Shown here: positions 17,157 to 26,145 of the stretch, piece after piece
How positions within the stretch are numbered: position 1 is the first letter of the stretch
How the letters are laid out: each line of letters begins with the position of its first letter
Assembly: GCF_009184635.1 (NCBI RefSeq)
Contig: NZ_WELI01000001.1
Location: 682,001 to 746,000, forward strand
Source: Rudanella paleaurantiibacter
GTDB taxonomy: Bacteria > Bacteroidota > Bacteroidia > Cytophagales > Spirosomataceae
DNA: 64,000 bases
Direction of reading: 5' to 3'
Program-made: the position numbers and the translations under genes
The notes under the pieces: model-generated
Databases searched by the model: none
Seen by the model: the letters and a program-made list of their open reading frames with translations, nothing else
Told to the model about the DNA's origin: nothing

Positions 17157-19622
17157 CTAAAACTCTTTATCCCCAAATTCGTTGCCGGGTAGTTTGGCCC
17201 GCTTGCTTACCTGCCGGAGCGAGTAGCTGAGGTTAATGAGGAAAATGTCTTTCTCCTGAATGTAATTGGTGGTGGTGAAGAAATTGAGCCCCCGTGTGGT
17301 GATTCGCTGCTCGTTGGTGGGCAAAATTCCCAGCCCGATATTCTGCCACTGCGCCATAACCGTAAGCCGAGAGCCCAGCAGGCTCTTTTTCACCGACAGA
17401 TTGGGCGTCAGGAATCGGGAGTCTTCGCCCTGTGCCGTAATGCGCCGGGAAAGGTAGTTTACGTTAGCCTGAAACGTGAGGGTAGGGGTCAGCTGCACCG
17501 TGGTGTTGGCATTGACCGAGTACACCCAGGCCGCCCGGTCGAAAATCACCTCGTTGGCAAAAAGCTGCCCGCTTTGGGTGTAGCGGTACACCGTGCCACC
17601 AAGATACGCTTTCCAGGTTTTGGTGAGCCGCAGATCGGTGGCCAGCTCGATACCCAGCCGTTGCGCCAGCCCGGCATTGGTATAAATCCGGCTCAGAATC
17701 GTATCGGCAAACACCCGGTTCACGCGGTTTACCACGTTCTGAATCCCCTGATAGTACACCGTTGCAATCAGCGTACTCCGGCCCGCTTCTTTGGTTACGC
17801 CCACCTCGGCCAGATTGATAAACTCCGGCAACAGGTTGGGGTCGCCTTGTTCGAGGGTTTCGGAGTGTTCGCGTTCGGGGAGGGGGTTGAGGGCAAAGTT
17901 GCTGTTGCGTTGCACCCGGCGGCTGAATCCGGCCCGGAGCGCCAGCCCCGTTTGCGGTTTGTAAAGCAGGTTGAATGACGGAAACAGGTTATTCAGGGTA
18001 AGCCGGTAGGTCTCGTTGCGTGGGAGCGACAACACCGTGCGCTGGGCGTGCTCGAACCGAAGCCCCAGTGTAAAATCGAGTTGTTTGCGCACCGCGCCAA
18101 ACTGCCCGTACCAGCTATGAATGTGGTTGGTAATGGCCGTGCGGCCCGTAAAACTGGGCACTATGAGCAACGGCTGCCGGTTGCCGTCCTGTTGTTGAAA
18201 CCGGTAATTGCCCGCATCGTCCTGATACCGGTACTGGTAGCCCCCTTCGAGCTTGCCGCCCCAAATGGGCAGGCTACCGTCCAGATTGGCCCGGACGTTC
18301 TGAATAGGCCGGTCGGTAGTTGAATAAGCGTACTGAAGCGTATCGCGAAAATTGGTTTGGCCGAGGTTGCGGTTGGCCGTAAATCCGTCAATCAGGTCGT
18401 ACTCGTACAAGGCCCCCGCGCTCAGGGTTGCCTTGCCCAGAAACGTGTGTGTGTAATCGAGGTTGGCCGTGTAAAAACGCCCTCCTTTCCGAACCAGGTT
18501 GCTGTTGAAGTACGCCCGCTCGCTCAGGAGTTGGCCTGTGTTGAGGTTTGTGGTAGTGGTATTGTAAAAAATGTCGGCAATACGATCTTCGGTGCGTTGG
18601 CTTTGGTAGAGGCCCAAATTCCAGGCATTGGATTTGTTCGGGACGTAGGCAATGGCGAGCCGGTTGGTGAACGTGTGCCGGTCGAAGCTACGCTCTCCGT
18701 CCGACGGAAACCGCGTGAATCGGTTGCCAAGGGTGGTCGTCACATCGCCCACCCGCCGACCGGCAATGTCGTTGCGGATATAGGCCGAACTCAGAGCCAC
18801 ATCCCAGCGCGCCGACCGGAAGTTGAGCGTCAGGTCGGGGCTGTACCGAACCGGGTTGCGGGCGTTGCCAAACGCATACGTACTCGGTAAACCAATCAGA
18901 GCGTTGACCTGCGCCGACCAGCCCCCATCGACTCCCTTTTTGGTGACAATGGCAATAATGCCCGCCTTGCCGTCGGGGTCGTAGCGGGCGTTGGGTGTTG
19001 TAATTACTTCGATAGACTCGATGCTGTTGGCCGGTAGCTGATTGAGCAGGGTGCCCAGATTAGCCTGCACGGGTTTACCGTTGAGTAGCACCAGAAACCC
19101 GTTGGCTCCCCGCAGGCTGACGTCGCCTTCGGCATTGATGGTGAGGCCGGGGAGGTTGCGCAGCACATCGGTAGCGGTACCACCCGCGGCCGACTGAAAC
19201 TGCCCCGCGCGGTAGGTTTGCCGGTCGGCCTGCACCACCACATCCGACCGTTGGCCCGCCACCCGGACTTCCTGAAGCATTCTCGACTCGCCCTCCAGTT
19301 TAAGCACGCCGAGGTCGAGCGGTTGTCCCCGCACCACGGTGACCGGCACCGAAACGGGCTTGTAGCCAACAAAGAAGGTTCGTAGCAGGTAGCTGCCTGC
19401 CTTGGTGTTGGCAATGAGGTACTTACCGGTTGAGTCGGTTATGGCACCCCCTACGGCGGTCGAGTCCGACAGTTGGTACAGGGCCACACTCACAAACGGA
19501 ATGGGTTGGTCGGTGCCTTTGTCCCGAATTTGACCGTTGACGGTAGTTTGGGCCAATACGGACCCCGACGTGAGGACTAAACTGACAAACAGATTTCGTA
19601 AAGTACGGATAAGCGGAGACAT
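17157..19622 (-). CDS. TonB-dependent outer-membrane receptor with carboxypeptidase-regulatory-like N-domain
   Basis: The 821-residue protein has a signal peptide (SLVLTSGSVLAQ). A CarboxypepD_reg-like beta domain follows (TTVNGQIRDKGTDQPIPFVSV). Next is a plug (ATDVLRNLPGLTINAEGDVSLRG, SIESIEVITTPNARYDPDGKAGI) and a long beta-barrel of the outer-membrane-protein-beta-barrel type. It is not SusC-type: no SusD partner is adjacent and the N-terminus differs from the SusC here. The start at 19622 (MSPLIRTLRNLFVS) is preferred to an ATG 33 bp upstream because it starts the signal peptide. The ligand is unknown; siderophores, peptides or sugars are possible. Transcribed alone, away from a low-complexity spacer shared with the next locus. 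Confidence 0.9.
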   Translation of the reverse strand: MSPLIRTLRNLFVSLVLTSGSVLAQTTVNGQIRDKGTDQPIPFVSVALYQLSDSTAVGGAITDSTGKYLIANTKAGSYLLRTFFVGYKPVSVPVTVVRGQPLDLGVLKLEGESRMLQEVRVAGQRSDVVVQADRQTYRAGQFQSAAGGTATDVLRNLPGLTINAEGDVSLRGANGFLVLLNGKPVQANLGTLLNQLPANSIESIEVITTPNARYDPDGKAGIIAIVTKKGVDGGWSAQVNALIGLPSTYAFGNARNPVRYSPDLTLNFRSARWDVALSSAYIRNDIAGRRVGDVTTTLGNRFTRFPSDGERSFDRHTFTNRLAIAYVPNKSNAWNLGLYQSQRTEDRIADIFYNTTTTNLNTGQLLSERAYFNSNLVRKGGRFYTANLDYTHTFLGKATLSAGALYEYDLIDGFTANRNLGQTNFRDTLQYAYSTTDRPIQNVRANLDGSLPIWGGKLEGGYQYRYQDDAGNYRFQQQDGNRQPLLIVPSFTGRTAITNHIHSWYGQFGAVRKQLDFTLGLRFEHAQRTVLSLPRNETYRLTLNNLFPSFNLLYKPQTGLALRAGFSRRVQRNSNFALNPLPEREHSETLEQGDPNLLPEFINLAEVGVTKEAGRSTLIATVYYQGIQNVVNRVNRVFADTILSRIYTNAGLAQRLGIELATDLRLTKTWKAYLGGTVYRYTQSGQLFANEVIFDRAAWVYSVNANTTVQLTPTLTFQANVNYLSRRITAQGEDSRFLTPNLSVKKSLLGSRLTVMAQWQNIGLGILPTNEQRITTRGLNFFTTTNYIQEKDIFLINLSYSLRQVSKRAKLPGNEFGDKEF

Positions 19623-19723
19623 TGAAGAACGGAGAGACGGGAGGTTGGCGTACAAAGGTACGACTCTTTGTAAATACCGGGATTCGTTCTGGTATACTCT
19701 TCCATGTTATCAAATTGTGCGTG

Positions 19724-19859
19724 CAAGGGTTTTTGGGAGGTTTATGGTTTATAGTTTTTCGTTTATGGCGGCCGGCGCTCTGGTTTTTGGTCCGCTAACT
19801 CATGCAGCCAACCAAAAACCAAAAACCACAAACGAAAAACCAAAAACTACAAGCCACAC
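19724..19859. repeat. Low-complexity inverted repeat (GGTTTTTGG / CCAAAAACC type)
   Basis: The left part is rich in GTTTTTG and GTTTATAG, the right part in CAAAAACC and CTACAAG, forming a long imperfect hairpin just beyond the stop of the FAD oxidoreductase gene. It ends the 20-37 kb operon and lies upstream of the TonB receptor. Confidence 0.6.
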
Positions 19860-22214
19860 TTACTCCTCATAACACCGGACCTCCAGCAAACTTGCCGGAA
19901 CTGTGCCCGAAGGAGTCTTCAAGTGAAGGGTCAGGCTGCTGGTCTGGACGGGCGTTTCGAACCGGATGGTGTTGCGGGCCTGATAATTGCCCGTTTTCTC
20001 ATAAATACGCTCTTTTTGATCATTACAAAGCACATAGTCCTGCACGCAAAACGGCGAAACCGTTTCGGGATTGAGCATAATCACCGTTTCGAGTGGGTGG
20101 TCAAAATCCGTATCGAATGACAACTCCACGCGGCTGATACGCTGTTTGGCTGGCCAGGTCAGCGTGAGGGTCGGGTTCGGGTCGGTGAGGCCCGCGACCC
20201 AGGCGTTGGGCTGATTGGTGGGGCGTTGCAGGCCATTCCGCACATTCTCCGGCCCGAACAACCGGATACCCGGCCTCTCGTTGCCCGGCCTCTCGTTGCC
20301 CGGCCTCTCGTTGCCCGGCCTCTCGTTGCCCGGCTCAATACGCAAAGCGACGTTATGCCCTTTGGGCCGCCGGTCGGGGCACCAGAACTCAAAGGTTTCG
20401 ACGCCAATATCCTCGGTTGGTTCCTGCTTACCGTAGTTCGACACGGCCGGGTTGGTCTTGTTGAATACCGACAGCACACCCGTGGCCCGCATGGCGCTGT
20501 ATTGCAAACTAACAAGCGGGTTTTTCATAAAACAGACAAACACGTACTGAGCCTCGTCCAGCGATACCCCAAACGGCAACTGTACCTCCTGCCGACCTTT
20601 GCGCAACTCAACGGTGAGCGTTTGCAGGGTTATGTCGGGTGTATGGTTGTGTGGTTTGCTGCCGGGCCTCGATTCGCTTCGGCGCAACTCAACGGTGAGG
20701 GTGGTTTCGGCCTCGGCCGTGACAAATGCTGTCAGGTGCGGTATGGCGCCCGTGGGCAGCGGGAGCATCTGAGCCGCTGAGTCGGTGAGGGGTTGCAGCG
20801 GGCCGTCGGGTGGGAGGTTGTTCAGGACGAATTCGCTGCTGGCAGTCAGGGTAGCCGCGTGGGTCAGGTCGTTCGGGTCGTGCAAGGTCAAGCCCGGAAT
20901 GTGCTGCCCGGATTTTAGCAGTTCCTGTTGTAGAGACCGCACTGGCGGACCGGCCAAATCGCGGGGTGTTAATTTGTCTCGCGTGCACAGGGCCGCAGCC
21001 ATACCCACAGCCTGGCCCACGTGTGCACTCGTGCCCATCACCCGCGATGACCCAAACGCTACGTGCGTCGCCGAAATAATCCGACCCGCCAGAAACAGAT
21101 TACTGATGTTGCGGCTGTACAGACAGCGGTAAGGGATTTGATAAATTCCCTTGCTGTGCCATTGATTACAACCTGGTTTTTCGGAAAAAACGCCATCGGC
21201 CGGGTGCAGGTCGATGCTCCAGCCCCCAAAAGCCACCGCGTCGGGGTGAGTGCGCTGTTCCACAATATCGTGCTGGGTGAGCATGTAATCGCCCTCAAAC
21301 CGGCGACTTTCGCGCTTGCCCGGAATCTGCCCCACCCATTCGAGGGTCATGGTTTCGGCTTCGGGAAACTGCCCCGAATTTTTGATGTAATTCCAGACCC
21401 CGTACACCACTTTCCAGAGTTCCCACTTGATGCGCTCGGTATCGTGCACGGTATCGAGCCGCCCGCCGTACTCAATCCACCACAACTGACAGCCGTACTC
21501 TTTGGCGTTGAACCGGCGGTAGCGCGGAATCTGCGTGATGTCGTTCAGGGCGTAAGCCGGGGGGACAAACCGCACCGGCCGGCCGGTATCTTTGGTGTAG
21601 AAGTACAGCGAATGACCCAATAACTCGCCGTAATCGGCCGAAGGGGCAAACTTTTCGCCAAACTCTTCTTTCGACTCGGCCCCCATCCGGAAGGCGGCCC
21701 CGGCCTGAAACGCCACGATACCATCGCCTGATGCATCGCAGAACAACGGAGCCGCCAGCTCGTAGGTGGTGCTGTTTTGGGCGCAGAACGCCCGCAGGAG
21801 GCTGATGGTATCGGTCGCCGATTTTTCGACATCGTACACGGCCGTGTTGAGCAGCAGGGTAATGTTGGCTTCCTGCATTACTTTTTCGAGCAGGATGGTA
21901 TCGTAAATGAGGGGGTTGCCCTCAGGATTGCGGTACCAGTTTTCCACCAGAATCTCGTCGATGACGCCCCCTTCGCGGGCCCAGCGGTTGTTGTTGCCCA
22001 TGTGCGAGGTAGCCCCCAGCACCCACAGGCGCACCTCGCTCGACGAGTTGCCGCCCAGTACCGGGCGGTCTTGCACCAGCACCACGCGAATGCCCGCCCG
22101 GGCGGCCGTGATGGCACAACAGACGCCGGATAGCCCTCCGCCCACTACAATCAAATCGCCCTCATGCCGGACGGTTCGGAGGTTACGTTTATCGGTTGCT
22201 TGTTCGCGTATCAT
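19860..22214 (-). CDS. FAD-dependent oxidoreductase (PF12831-like), cytoplasmic, with C-terminal beta extension
   Basis: The 784-residue protein lacks a signal peptide and starts MIREQATDKRNLRTVRHEGDL. The FAD Rossmann motif LIVVGGGLSGVCCAITAARAG has GGGLSG at 25-30. The later family motifs RPVLGGNSSSEVRLWVLG, LFCDASGDGIVAFQAGA and ISATHVAFGSSRVMGTS are present. The C-terminal third (about 430-784) is extra, with beta-rich segments and a (GNERP)4 tandem repeat at 629-648. It overlaps the 3' end of the GH2 gene by 26 bp, implying translational coupling. It is a paralogue of the exported protein at 29626-31431. Substrate unknown; a sugar or glycan-derived compound is inferred from context. Confidence 0.87.
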   Translation of the reverse strand: MIREQATDKRNLRTVRHEGDLIVVGGGLSGVCCAITAARAGIRVVLVQDRPVLGGNSSSEVRLWVLGATSHMGNNNRWAREGGVIDEILVENWYRNPEGNPLIYDTILLEKVMQEANITLLLNTAVYDVEKSATDTISLLRAFCAQNSTTYELAAPLFCDASGDGIVAFQAGAAFRMGAESKEEFGEKFAPSADYGELLGHSLYFYTKDTGRPVRFVPPAYALNDITQIPRYRRFNAKEYGCQLWWIEYGGRLDTVHDTERIKWELWKVVYGVWNYIKNSGQFPEAETMTLEWVGQIPGKRESRRFEGDYMLTQHDIVEQRTHPDAVAFGGWSIDLHPADGVFSEKPGCNQWHSKGIYQIPYRCLYSRNISNLFLAGRIISATHVAFGSSRVMGTSAHVGQAVGMAAALCTRDKLTPRDLAGPPVRSLQQELLKSGQHIPGLTLHDPNDLTHAATLTASSEFVLNNLPPDGPLQPLTDSAAQMLPLPTGAIPHLTAFVTAEAETTLTVELRRSESRPGSKPHNHTPDITLQTLTVELRKGRQEVQLPFGVSLDEAQYVFVCFMKNPLVSLQYSAMRATGVLSVFNKTNPAVSNYGKQEPTEDIGVETFEFWCPDRRPKGHNVALRIEPGNERPGNERPGNERPGNERPGIRLFGPENVRNGLQRPTNQPNAWVAGLTDPNPTLTLTWPAKQRISRVELSFDTDFDHPLETVIMLNPETVSPFCVQDYVLCNDQKERIYEKTGNYQARNTIRFETPVQTSSLTLHLKTPSGTVPASLLEVRCYEE
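20271..20330 (-). repeat. Tandem 15-bp repeat, four units, inside the FAD oxidoreductase gene
   Basis: Four identical 15-bp units (plus-strand CGGCCTCTCGTTGCC at 20271, 20286, 20301, 20316) encode GNERP four times in frame. Unit length is a multiple of three, so changes in copy number keep the frame. Confidence 0.95.
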
Positions 22215-24237
22215 GCGTTACATCAATGGTTTGTGACAGAATCGAAAAGCCAGTTGGTTTAAGCACCTCTACCGTTACCGCCGGGTCGAAACCACGTACG
22301 GGCAGTACCAGATCGGTACTTTGGCCGGGTTGCAAGTCGGGTAGGGGGTAGGCCGTGCCGTTTAGTTTAAGTTGATAGGCCCGGAGGGGGTAGGCCGGAA
22401 AATCGGCGCGGGCCGCAATGCGCAGGGTCAGGCTGTGCACGCCTTCTGGGCCGGGTTTCCAGTCGGCTTTGGCCACGGTGAGCGGGGCCATACCGGTTTG
22501 GTGAGCCGTGTACAATGGGCGCAGGTTTCGCTCAGGTCCCACCAGTCCCCACGGCCGAAATCCGTTGGCGTTGGTGGCATGGTACCGGCTCCGGTAATCG
22601 TTGAACGACCACCACGAGGCCCCAATTACGTACGGTAGTTGCCGAATATCGGCCAGAAACTTATCCAGATAGGCCACCTGCCCGGCTTCGGTGTTGGGGC
22701 CGTCGGCGCGGGTGCCGTATTCGCTCACAAAAATGGGTTTGTCGGGGTAAAGCGCATGAATGTGTTTAAGCACATTGGCGTGGTTGCCGTACGTATTGGT
22801 CGACACAAAATCGCAGTATTGGCTGGCTTCGTCTTCGGCTTTTTTGGGCAGAATATTGAGCCGCATACTCGCAAAGGTGTACAGGCGGGTGGGGTCAAGC
22901 TCGCGGGCGAAGGCAATCATGTCTTTGGTCCAGCGTTGCCCGGCGGGTTGTTCGGAGAGGTACTCGTTGCCCACGCTGTAGGCAATTACGCAGGGGTGAT
23001 TCCAGTCGCGTTCGGCCATTTCGCGAAATTGCTGCCGGAATTTGGCCCGGATGGTGTCGTTGTCCATCTGCCGGGGGGTAAGTTGCCAATTGCCTGCTTC
23101 GGTAATAATGAGCATCCCGTGCTCGTCGGCCCAGTCGTACACGGCTTCGGAGGGGGTGTAGTGCGTGAGCCGGTGCAGTTCCATACCCGCTTCTTTCATT
23201 AGCCGCATGTCTTTCTCGATCAGCCAGTCGGGTTCGAGCGAGCCCAGACCAGGGTAATCGACAACGCGGTTGCCGCCCGCCATTTTGATGGGTTCCCCGT
23301 TGAGCAGCAGTTGAGCGTTACGCACCTCTACTTTCCGAATCCCAAACCGGGTGCGGAGGGTGTCGCCCGCCAGGCTTGCCGTAAGGGCGTACAGGTAGGG
23401 CGTATCGGGGCTCCAGCGTTTCACGTCGGCCGCCCGGAGGGTAGTTTCGAGGTCAATCAGGCCCGTTTGCCCGGCCGGAATACTTGCGTTTGTTCCTTTC
23501 CAGCTCACCGTCACCGGTCGGCCCTGTGCACTTACCGAGGCCGTCAGTTTGGGTTGGGCGGCCTGTCCGGTAGTGTTGCGTACCCGCGCCCGCAGCCGCA
23601 GCGTGGCGGTTCCTTTGGCGAGGTCGGGCAGGGCATCGACCTTGATGTTTTCGAGGTACACCGGTGTCTCAACGGTCAGGTACACCGGCCGGATTAACCC
23701 GCCGTAGTTCACCCAGCCCATAAAGGGGTCGTTGACCTGATTATTGTCTTTGGCACCGGGAATAGTGCCGGGCTTCCAGGTATCGTTGTCGACCGAAACA
23801 GCCAGCGTGTTGGTGCCTTCTTTCAAAAACTCGGTGATGTCGACGTGAAAGGGCGTGTAGCCGCCTTCGTGCGTGCTCACCTTCCGGTTGTTGAGGTAAA
23901 TGGTGCTGGCGTAAAAGGCAGCATCAAAATGGAGTAGCACTCGTTTGTTGGCAGCAGGTTGCCAGGCAAACGCTTTGCGATACCAGACCTTGCCGTTGTA
24001 AAACAGGTACCGGGGGTCGGCCGTGAAGCAGTGCGGCACGGTGACTTTGTCCCAGCGGCTAAGGGGCTGATCGTCGGCGAACCAGCGGCCGGTTTCGCCC
24101 TGATTGGCGGGGTCGAGGGCGAAGTGCCAAAGGCCATGTAACGGAATGGCGTTGGGTTGCCGAATGGTGTACTGAGCCAGCGACGCACTGAGGCTGACGC
24201 ATAGAAGGGCTGTTAGTAAAGCAAGTCGAATTTGCAT
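22189..24237 (-). CDS. Exported glycoside hydrolase family 2 enzyme (beta-glucuronidase/beta-galactosidase type)
   Basis: The 682-residue protein has a signal peptide (MQIRLALLTALLCVSLSASLAQ). An N-terminal jelly-roll domain with W.F..DP and VTVPHCFTADP precedes an Ig-like domain (YLENIKVDALPDLAKG...). The TIM barrel carries the acid/base Glu425 in SVGNEYLS and the nucleophile Glu506 in FVSEYGTRADG. GH2 enzymes hydrolyse beta-linked galactose, glucuronic acid, mannose and related residues by a retaining mechanism. It is periplasmic or surface-exposed. It lies 24 bp after the symporter stop and overlaps the next gene, so it is operonic. The GNEY/SEYG pattern resembles beta-glucuronidases, but specificity cannot be fixed. 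Confidence 0.92.
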   Translation of the reverse strand: MQIRLALLTALLCVSLSASLAQYTIRQPNAIPLHGLWHFALDPANQGETGRWFADDQPLSRWDKVTVPHCFTADPRYLFYNGKVWYRKAFAWQPAANKRVLLHFDAAFYASTIYLNNRKVSTHEGGYTPFHVDITEFLKEGTNTLAVSVDNDTWKPGTIPGAKDNNQVNDPFMGWVNYGGLIRPVYLTVETPVYLENIKVDALPDLAKGTATLRLRARVRNTTGQAAQPKLTASVSAQGRPVTVSWKGTNASIPAGQTGLIDLETTLRAADVKRWSPDTPYLYALTASLAGDTLRTRFGIRKVEVRNAQLLLNGEPIKMAGGNRVVDYPGLGSLEPDWLIEKDMRLMKEAGMELHRLTHYTPSEAVYDWADEHGMLIITEAGNWQLTPRQMDNDTIRAKFRQQFREMAERDWNHPCVIAYSVGNEYLSEQPAGQRWTKDMIAFARELDPTRLYTFASMRLNILPKKAEDEASQYCDFVSTNTYGNHANVLKHIHALYPDKPIFVSEYGTRADGPNTEAGQVAYLDKFLADIRQLPYVIGASWWSFNDYRSRYHATNANGFRPWGLVGPERNLRPLYTAHQTGMAPLTVAKADWKPGPEGVHSLTLRIAARADFPAYPLRAYQLKLNGTAYPLPDLQPGQSTDLVLPVRGFDPAVTVEVLKPTGFSILSQTIDVTHDTRTSNR

Positions 24238-24261
24238 ACAGGTCGATTAACCGGTAATAAG

Positions 24262-25989
24262 CTACGATTGCGTAACCTTTTGTTGGACAGAAGTTGTGTT
24301 TGGCTGGTCAGGCGTCCGTTGCGAGGCTCGCCACGGAATAAAGGCCCCGGCCAGCACGAGTACGGCAATACCCGCCGTGATGCCGCGCCCCTCGGTAGTC
24401 AGAAAACTCAGCCCCAGCAGCATAACCGCCGTAAATACCAGCGATACCGCAATGACCCGCAGGCCAAACTGATTTTGCCGCCGAATGGCCTGGGCTTCCG
24501 CAGGGTCGATAGCCAGCCGGGCGTCTTCGCGTTTCTGGTCGCGGGCCCGTTCGTAGTTTTCGTAGTCGGGCGAGGTGGCCGTGCGCCGGGCCGCCCACAA
24601 CTCATACGCCAGCAGCAACAGCAGGGGCAAGCCCACACCAATCACGGTTTCGGTGGCGCGCGTGAGCTTGTAATCGAGCAGCCAGGGCGACAGCACCTTG
24701 AAAAACAGATTGACCGATAGCCCGATGCCCGTAATCCAGAGCGTTACCCGGCTCGTTAGTCGTTTTGAGAACAGGGCCCAGAGCGGAGGAGCCAGCAGCG
24801 GCCCGCCCGAAATGGCCGAGATACTCAGTACCACCTCGACAATGCCCCCGGCGGCCGGCACCAGTAGGGCAATGCCGATCATGCCCAGCCCGAAAAACCA
24901 CGACGATCCCCGCGCTACCCGAATCAGTTGTTTGTCGGATGCTCCGGGGTTAATCAGCCCCTTGTAAATGTCGTTCGTAAACACGGCCGATACCACGTTG
25001 AGGGCCGTGTTGGCCGAGGCCGACGTGGAAAAGTACATACCCGTGAGCATGAGCCCCAGCAAACCGGGTGGCAATACCAACTGACAGATTTTGAGGTAGG
25101 CGTTTTCGGTATCGAGGCCCGTGAGTGAGGGGTCAATGGCCTTGTAAATCATGGGGGGCAGCATCCAGATAATCGGGCTGACCAGATACAGGCCGGCAAA
25201 CAGAAACGCCACCTTGCGCGACGATTTGGGGCTGTCGACACTCGTGTATCGTTGCACAAACGTCCAGTTGCCGCCGATGTAGGCGATGTGGTAAAACACA
25301 AACGCCAGCACAAAACCAAAGGTGTATTCGCCGTTGAGGAGGTTAAAAAAATCGTCGGGCACCTTGTTGGTAAAGGCATCGAACCCACCCACCCGGTCGA
25401 ACGAAAGCGGTAACAGAATGAACACTGCCGCTGACAGCACCACGAATTGCAGAATATCCGTGACCATTACGGCCCAGAGCCCGCCCACGGCCGTGTAAGC
25501 AATCATGAAAATACCCAGCCCGATGGTACAGGGCACCAGAGGCAGGTTGAGCGAGGTGCTCACCAGTTTGGCCACGGGGTACAGCACCGACCCTTTGATG
25601 AATACGCTCACCAGGGTGAAAATGAAAATGTAGGCTTTCTGCACCGTCAGTCCGAGCCGTTGGCGGATAAATTCGGCCGCTGTAAGGGCGCCGGTTGCTT
25701 TCCAGCGTGGGGCCAGATACAACCCCGTAACCAGCGCACCAATGCACATGGTCCACTGAATGGTGATGGCCACCCAACCGTATTTGTAGGCAATGCTACC
25801 CCAGGCAACAAACGTGCCCGCCGAGAAAAAACTCATGAACAGCGACAACCCACCGATGAACCAGGGGACGGCTTCACCCCCGGCAAAAAACGATTTAAGG
25901 TTGCGCCCCGTGCGGACAAAAAGCATCCCGATTCCCAGCACAAAGGCCGAAAAAATGAGGATCACCAGCGTGTCTATAGTCAGGCTCAT
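24262..25989 (-). CDS. Sodium:solute symporter family (SSS) transporter
   Basis: The 575-residue inner-membrane protein has some 13-14 hydrophobic spans. It has SSS features: the N-terminal TLVILIFSAFVLGIGMLFVRTGRNLKSFFAGG, then PWFIGGLSLFMSFFSAGTFVAWGS, the GLYLAPRWKATGALTAAEFI segment, and a sodium-site-like SASANTALNVVSAVFTNDIYK. Such transporters take up sugars or other solutes with Na+. The ATG at 25989 (MSLTIDTLVIL) begins the first helix; the longer frame to 26052 is the low-complexity leader. It lies between the six-hairpin protein (156 bp gap) and GH2, so it likely imports the released sugar. A soluble cytoplasmic linker (YENYERARDQKREDARLA) lies near the C-terminus. Confidence 0.92.
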   Translation of the reverse strand: MSLTIDTLVILIFSAFVLGIGMLFVRTGRNLKSFFAGGEAVPWFIGGLSLFMSFFSAGTFVAWGSIAYKYGWVAITIQWTMCIGALVTGLYLAPRWKATGALTAAEFIRQRLGLTVQKAYIFIFTLVSVFIKGSVLYPVAKLVSTSLNLPLVPCTIGLGIFMIAYTAVGGLWAVMVTDILQFVVLSAAVFILLPLSFDRVGGFDAFTNKVPDDFFNLLNGEYTFGFVLAFVFYHIAYIGGNWTFVQRYTSVDSPKSSRKVAFLFAGLYLVSPIIWMLPPMIYKAIDPSLTGLDTENAYLKICQLVLPPGLLGLMLTGMYFSTSASANTALNVVSAVFTNDIYKGLINPGASDKQLIRVARGSSWFFGLGMIGIALLVPAAGGIVEVVLSISAISGGPLLAPPLWALFSKRLTSRVTLWITGIGLSVNLFFKVLSPWLLDYKLTRATETVIGVGLPLLLLLAYELWAARRTATSPDYENYERARDQKREDARLAIDPAEAQAIRRQNQFGLRVIAVSLVFTAVMLLGLSFLTTEGRGITAGIAVLVLAGAFIPWRASQRTPDQPNTTSVQQKVTQS

Positions 25990-25996
25990 AAATGAT

Positions 25997-26019
25997 GAAA
26001 GAGTGCGGGCCGCGGGCGG
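25997..26019 (-). repeat. Leader element shared with the aldo/keto reductase gene
   Basis: These 23 bp, 8 bp before the symporter ATG, are identical to 42707-42729, 21 bp before the ATG of the aldo/keto reductase gene. On the transcript they include GCGGCCCGCACTCTTTC. This could be a shared regulatory leader or a dispersed low-complexity spacer. Confidence 0.75.
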
Positions 26020-26145
26020 TCGAGCCGCGTTCGGTCGGGCCGCGTAGGGCAAAGAGTGCAGGTTGTAAAGAGTGAAACCGGAGCGCCGGCCCGTGGGTCG
26101 TGTATTTCGCTCCGGTGTACCGGGTCGGTTGGATGGGTTGGTAGA

